DNA of 6,707 nucleotides from Spirochaetaceae bacterium. GTDB lineage: Bacteria > Spirochaetota > Spirochaetia > Treponematales > Breznakiellaceae. Below are positions 5,478 to 6,707 of the stretch, piece by piece. Within the stretch, counting starts at the first letter, position 1, and each line of letters opens with the position of its first letter. Made by a program: the position numbers and the translations under genes. The notes under the pieces were generated by a model. That model was not told where the DNA came from, searched no databases, and saw nothing but the letters and a program-made list of their open reading frames with translations. The DNA is taken from positions 1 to 6,707 of the forward strand of contig JAIRPH010000240.1 in assembly GCA_031257135.1 (NCBI GenBank). The letters run 5' to 3'.

Positions 5478-6431
5478 TCACACCCAGCCCCCGGCGACGC
5501 CGTCCATGCGGGTGTCGATCACGGTTTCGTCCCGGGCGGTGGTGTCGCGATACTTTTTACCCTCATAGCAATACACTGCCGCCCCGGTTTTCGCCTTGTT
5601 TGCCTGACCCTCCGGCGCGTTGGAACCGTAGATGACGCCGCCCTTGACGGATTTAAAAAAGATACCGTCTTTTTGCACGAAGACCCCGCCGCCGTTGTAA
5701 CCGGCTAAATTCCCGCTGATACTGCCGCCCTTCATAGTAAAATTACCGTTTTCACTCACGAAGACCCCGCCGCCTCTGTAGCCGGCTGAATTCCCGCTGA
5801 TACTGCCGCCCTTCATGATGAACGTTCCACCTTCATACACGGAGACCCCGCCACCGTCGATGAAGGCTGAATTCCCGCTGATACTGCCGCCGATCATAAT
5901 GAAATTGCCGCCTTTCGCTACGGCAACAACAGGCGAATTGCTCACTTCGAGGGTAACGCCTGCTTCAAGGGTGAAGGTTGCGCCGGAATGTACCGCGAAC
6001 ATCGGTTTGTTTATCGGGACTTCCCCGCGTACTGTGCGTTCATATCCGTCTCCTTGCAGGGACACGGTTACGCGCTTGCCCGCGTACTCGAAGTTGAAGT
6101 AAGGAACCGCTTCATCTTTGCCCAGCACCACGCGGTAATTCCCGCCGTCTTCCGCGTTCATGACGATCCACTTCAGCGCGTCCAGCAGTTCCAGCGGTCC
6201 CTGATACGCGCCGCCTGCATAAAGCCCGACTTTTTTCGGCGCGTCAGGAACGGCAAGCGCGGCTCCGCAGAAGGGGCAGAGATTCCAGTCGCGCTCCGCG
6301 GGTTTGCCGCAGTTCCCGTAGATACCGGCTTGCGAGTTCGATTTCTCCAATTCCGGCTGACGCGTGCCGCAGTCCGCGCAGAGCTGTGCCTCCTCGGGCA
6401 ATTCTTGGCCGCAAAGTCTACAATATTTCAT
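5478..6431 (-). CDS. Zinc-ribbon / parallel beta-helix repeat protein
   Basis: This is a 317-residue protein. Residues 3-21 form a zinc ribbon (C4-x2-C7...C18-x2-C21). A second ribbon at about 38-55 is degenerate: C41, C52 and C55 remain, but the position of the first ligand is Tyr38. Residues 68-165 resemble the lead-in of spirochaete beta-helix proteins (DALKWIVMNAEDGG, VTLEV). Residues 175-255 hold three 27-residue repeats with the core GGSISGN and GGGV, as in right-handed parallel beta-helices (pectin-lyase-like fold), followed by a decayed fourth unit to about 282. There is no signal peptide or membrane helix. It is therefore probably cytoplasmic, which is unusual because such repeats are commonly found in surface or secreted proteins. 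A structural or ligand-binding role is inferred; the partner is unknown. The coding gap to the next gene is 48 bases. Confidence 0.9.
   Translation of the reverse strand: MKYCRLCGQELPEEAQLCADCGTRQPELEKSNSQAGIYGNCGKPAERDWNLCPFCGAALAVPDAPKKVGLYAGGAYQGPLELLDALKWIVMNAEDGGNYRVVLGKDEAVPYFNFEYAGKRVTVSLQGDGYERTVRGEVPINKPMFAVHSGATFTLEAGVTLEVSNSPVVAVAKGGNFIMIGGSISGNSAFIDGGGVSVYEGGTFIMKGGSISGNSAGYRGGGVFVSENGNFTMKGGSISGNLAGYNGGGVFVQKDGIFFKSVKGGVIYGSNAPEGQANKAKTGAAVYCYEGKKYRDTTARDETVIDTRMDGVAGGWV
5676..5918 (-). repeat. Three 81-bp tandem repeats coding for 27-residue beta-helix units
   Basis: On the plus strand the anchor cacg(a/g)agaccccgcc recurs at 5676, 5757 and 5838, a spacing of exactly 81 bases each time. 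The stretch tcccgctgatactgccgcc recurs inside each unit. The units are in frame and encode the repeated GGSISGN...GGGV beta-helix segments. The high DNA similarity suggests recent duplication or homogenisation. Copy number could vary between strains. Confidence 0.9.
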
Positions 6432-6436
6432 AAATG

Positions 6437-6444
6437 ACCTCCTC
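6437..6444 (-). promoter_or_regulatory. Strong ribosome binding site that fixes the start of the beta-helix gene
   Basis: On the minus strand GAGGAGGT lies just upstream of the ATG at 6431, with six bases between GGAGG and the start. It sits directly after the upstream stop codon (6446-6448). This selects the internal methionine of MKYCRLCG over a 16-codon upstream extension that would overlap the preceding gene. Confidence 0.85.
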
Positions 6445-6445
6445 A

Positions 6446-6707
6446 TTAACTTCGTGCCTTGTAACGCACACACCTGCACCTATCGCCAGCAACCTTCCCC
6501 CATTGCCGACACCAATCTTTTTTAAGGAAGATACAGCCGGTGCAATCATTAGATTCAGGCTTTACCGGCTCTGGTTTTGGCGGTTTTACCGCTTGCTGGG
6601 GCTTGCCGCACATGGGACAGAATTTCCAGCGTGATTCCAGTGTTTCGCCGCATTTGGCGCATCGTAATTCGCCGGGAGAAAAAAGGCTTTCTCCGCAATG
6701 GGGACAA
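6446..6707 (-). CDS. Double zinc-ribbon protein with added four-Cys module (5' end beyond window)
   Basis: The visible part is 86 codons plus stop; the start lies off the right edge. The fragment opens with the second CxxC of a zinc ribbon (CPHCG). A full ribbon follows (C16/C19 and C30/C33 of the fragment), then a Lys/Pro-rich linker (about 37-50), then a four-cysteine module C55-x2-C58-x7-C66-x12-C79. The ribbon part closely matches the 72-residue protein at the other end of the window (shared GELRCAKC, WKFCPMC). By that alignment only about 16 codons are missing. The tail module is absent from that paralogue but resembles two modules in the protein at 381-1847. The stop lies 14 bases before the next start, so the two genes are probably co-transcribed. 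Zinc binding is inferred from the CxxC pairs; the function, perhaps adaptor or scaffold, is unknown. Confidence 0.85.
   Translation of the reverse strand, partial: CPHCGESLFSPGELRCAKCGETLESRWKFCPMCGKPQQAVKPPKPEPVKPESNDCTGCIFLKKDWCRQWGKVAGDRCRCVRYKARS
6609..6707 (-). repeat. Right copy of the 99-bp direct repeat (zinc-ribbon coding)
   Basis: This is the partner of 181-279, in the same orientation, and it runs up to the window edge, so the repeat may continue beyond it. It lies in the truncated zinc-ribbon gene. Confidence 0.85.

Noticed and set aside
5055..5708. 217-codon open frame on the plus strand
   Set aside because: It runs antisense across two well-supported genes and the gap between them, with no recognisable motif. 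The minus-strand proteins have clear domains.
5676..5918. Possible CRISPR-like array
   Set aside because: The units are contiguous 81-bp in-frame coding repeats without spacers, encoding beta-helix rungs.
6432..6479. 16-codon N-terminal extension of the beta-helix protein
   Set aside because: It overlaps the upstream gene's end, and a near-perfect ribosome site lies right before the internal ATG at 6431.

Overview
The window is a gene-dense stretch, about half G+C, in which every supported gene lies on the minus strand. Transcription therefore runs from the right edge to the left edge. There are seven coding regions: the first is cut by the right edge, the last ends at 108, and gaps between them range from a 1-base overlap to about 54 bases. 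This looks like one operon that ends in an AT-rich, gene-free tail (1-107). No tRNA, rRNA, CRISPR array, transposase or phage gene is visible. The organism is probably a spirochaete, most likely a host-associated Treponema. The basis is the beta-helix protein with 27-residue GG-S-I-S-G-N repeats and its 'ALKWI...GNYRVVLG' lead-in, a style I associate with that genus, together with the moderate GC. This is inference, not proof.

Layout in transcription order: (1) a 5'-truncated double zinc-ribbon protein with an added four-cysteine module (6446-6707); (2) a zinc-ribbon plus parallel beta-helix protein with three perfectly spaced 81-bp tandem repeats (5478-6431); (3) a YkvA/DUF1232 domain fused to a long coiled coil (4212-5429); (4) a dynamin-like GTPase (2689-4161); (5) a stand-alone coiled-coil protein (1859-2689), paralogous to the coiled-coil half of (3) and overlapping the GTPase stop codon by one base; (6) a coiled-coil protein ending in two four-cysteine modules and two zinc ribbons (381-1847); (7) a 72-residue double zinc-ribbon protein (108-326), a close paralogue of (1).

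The most striking feature is the core: a dynamin-family GTPase placed between two paralogous coiled-coil partners, one of which carries a probable membrane-associated YkvA domain. Around it sit four proteins built from zinc ribbons and a second cysteine module. I infer a multi-protein assembly, probably on the inner face of the membrane. The GTPase would remodel or sense membrane, the two coiled-coil proteins would act as tethers or scaffold, and the zinc-ribbon proteins would act as adaptors or sensors. Membrane stress or phage defence are possible roles, but nothing in the sequence proves either. The two zinc-ribbon genes at the ends form an ungapped 99-bp direct repeat (82 of 99 bases identical), so the cassette is bracketed by a duplication.
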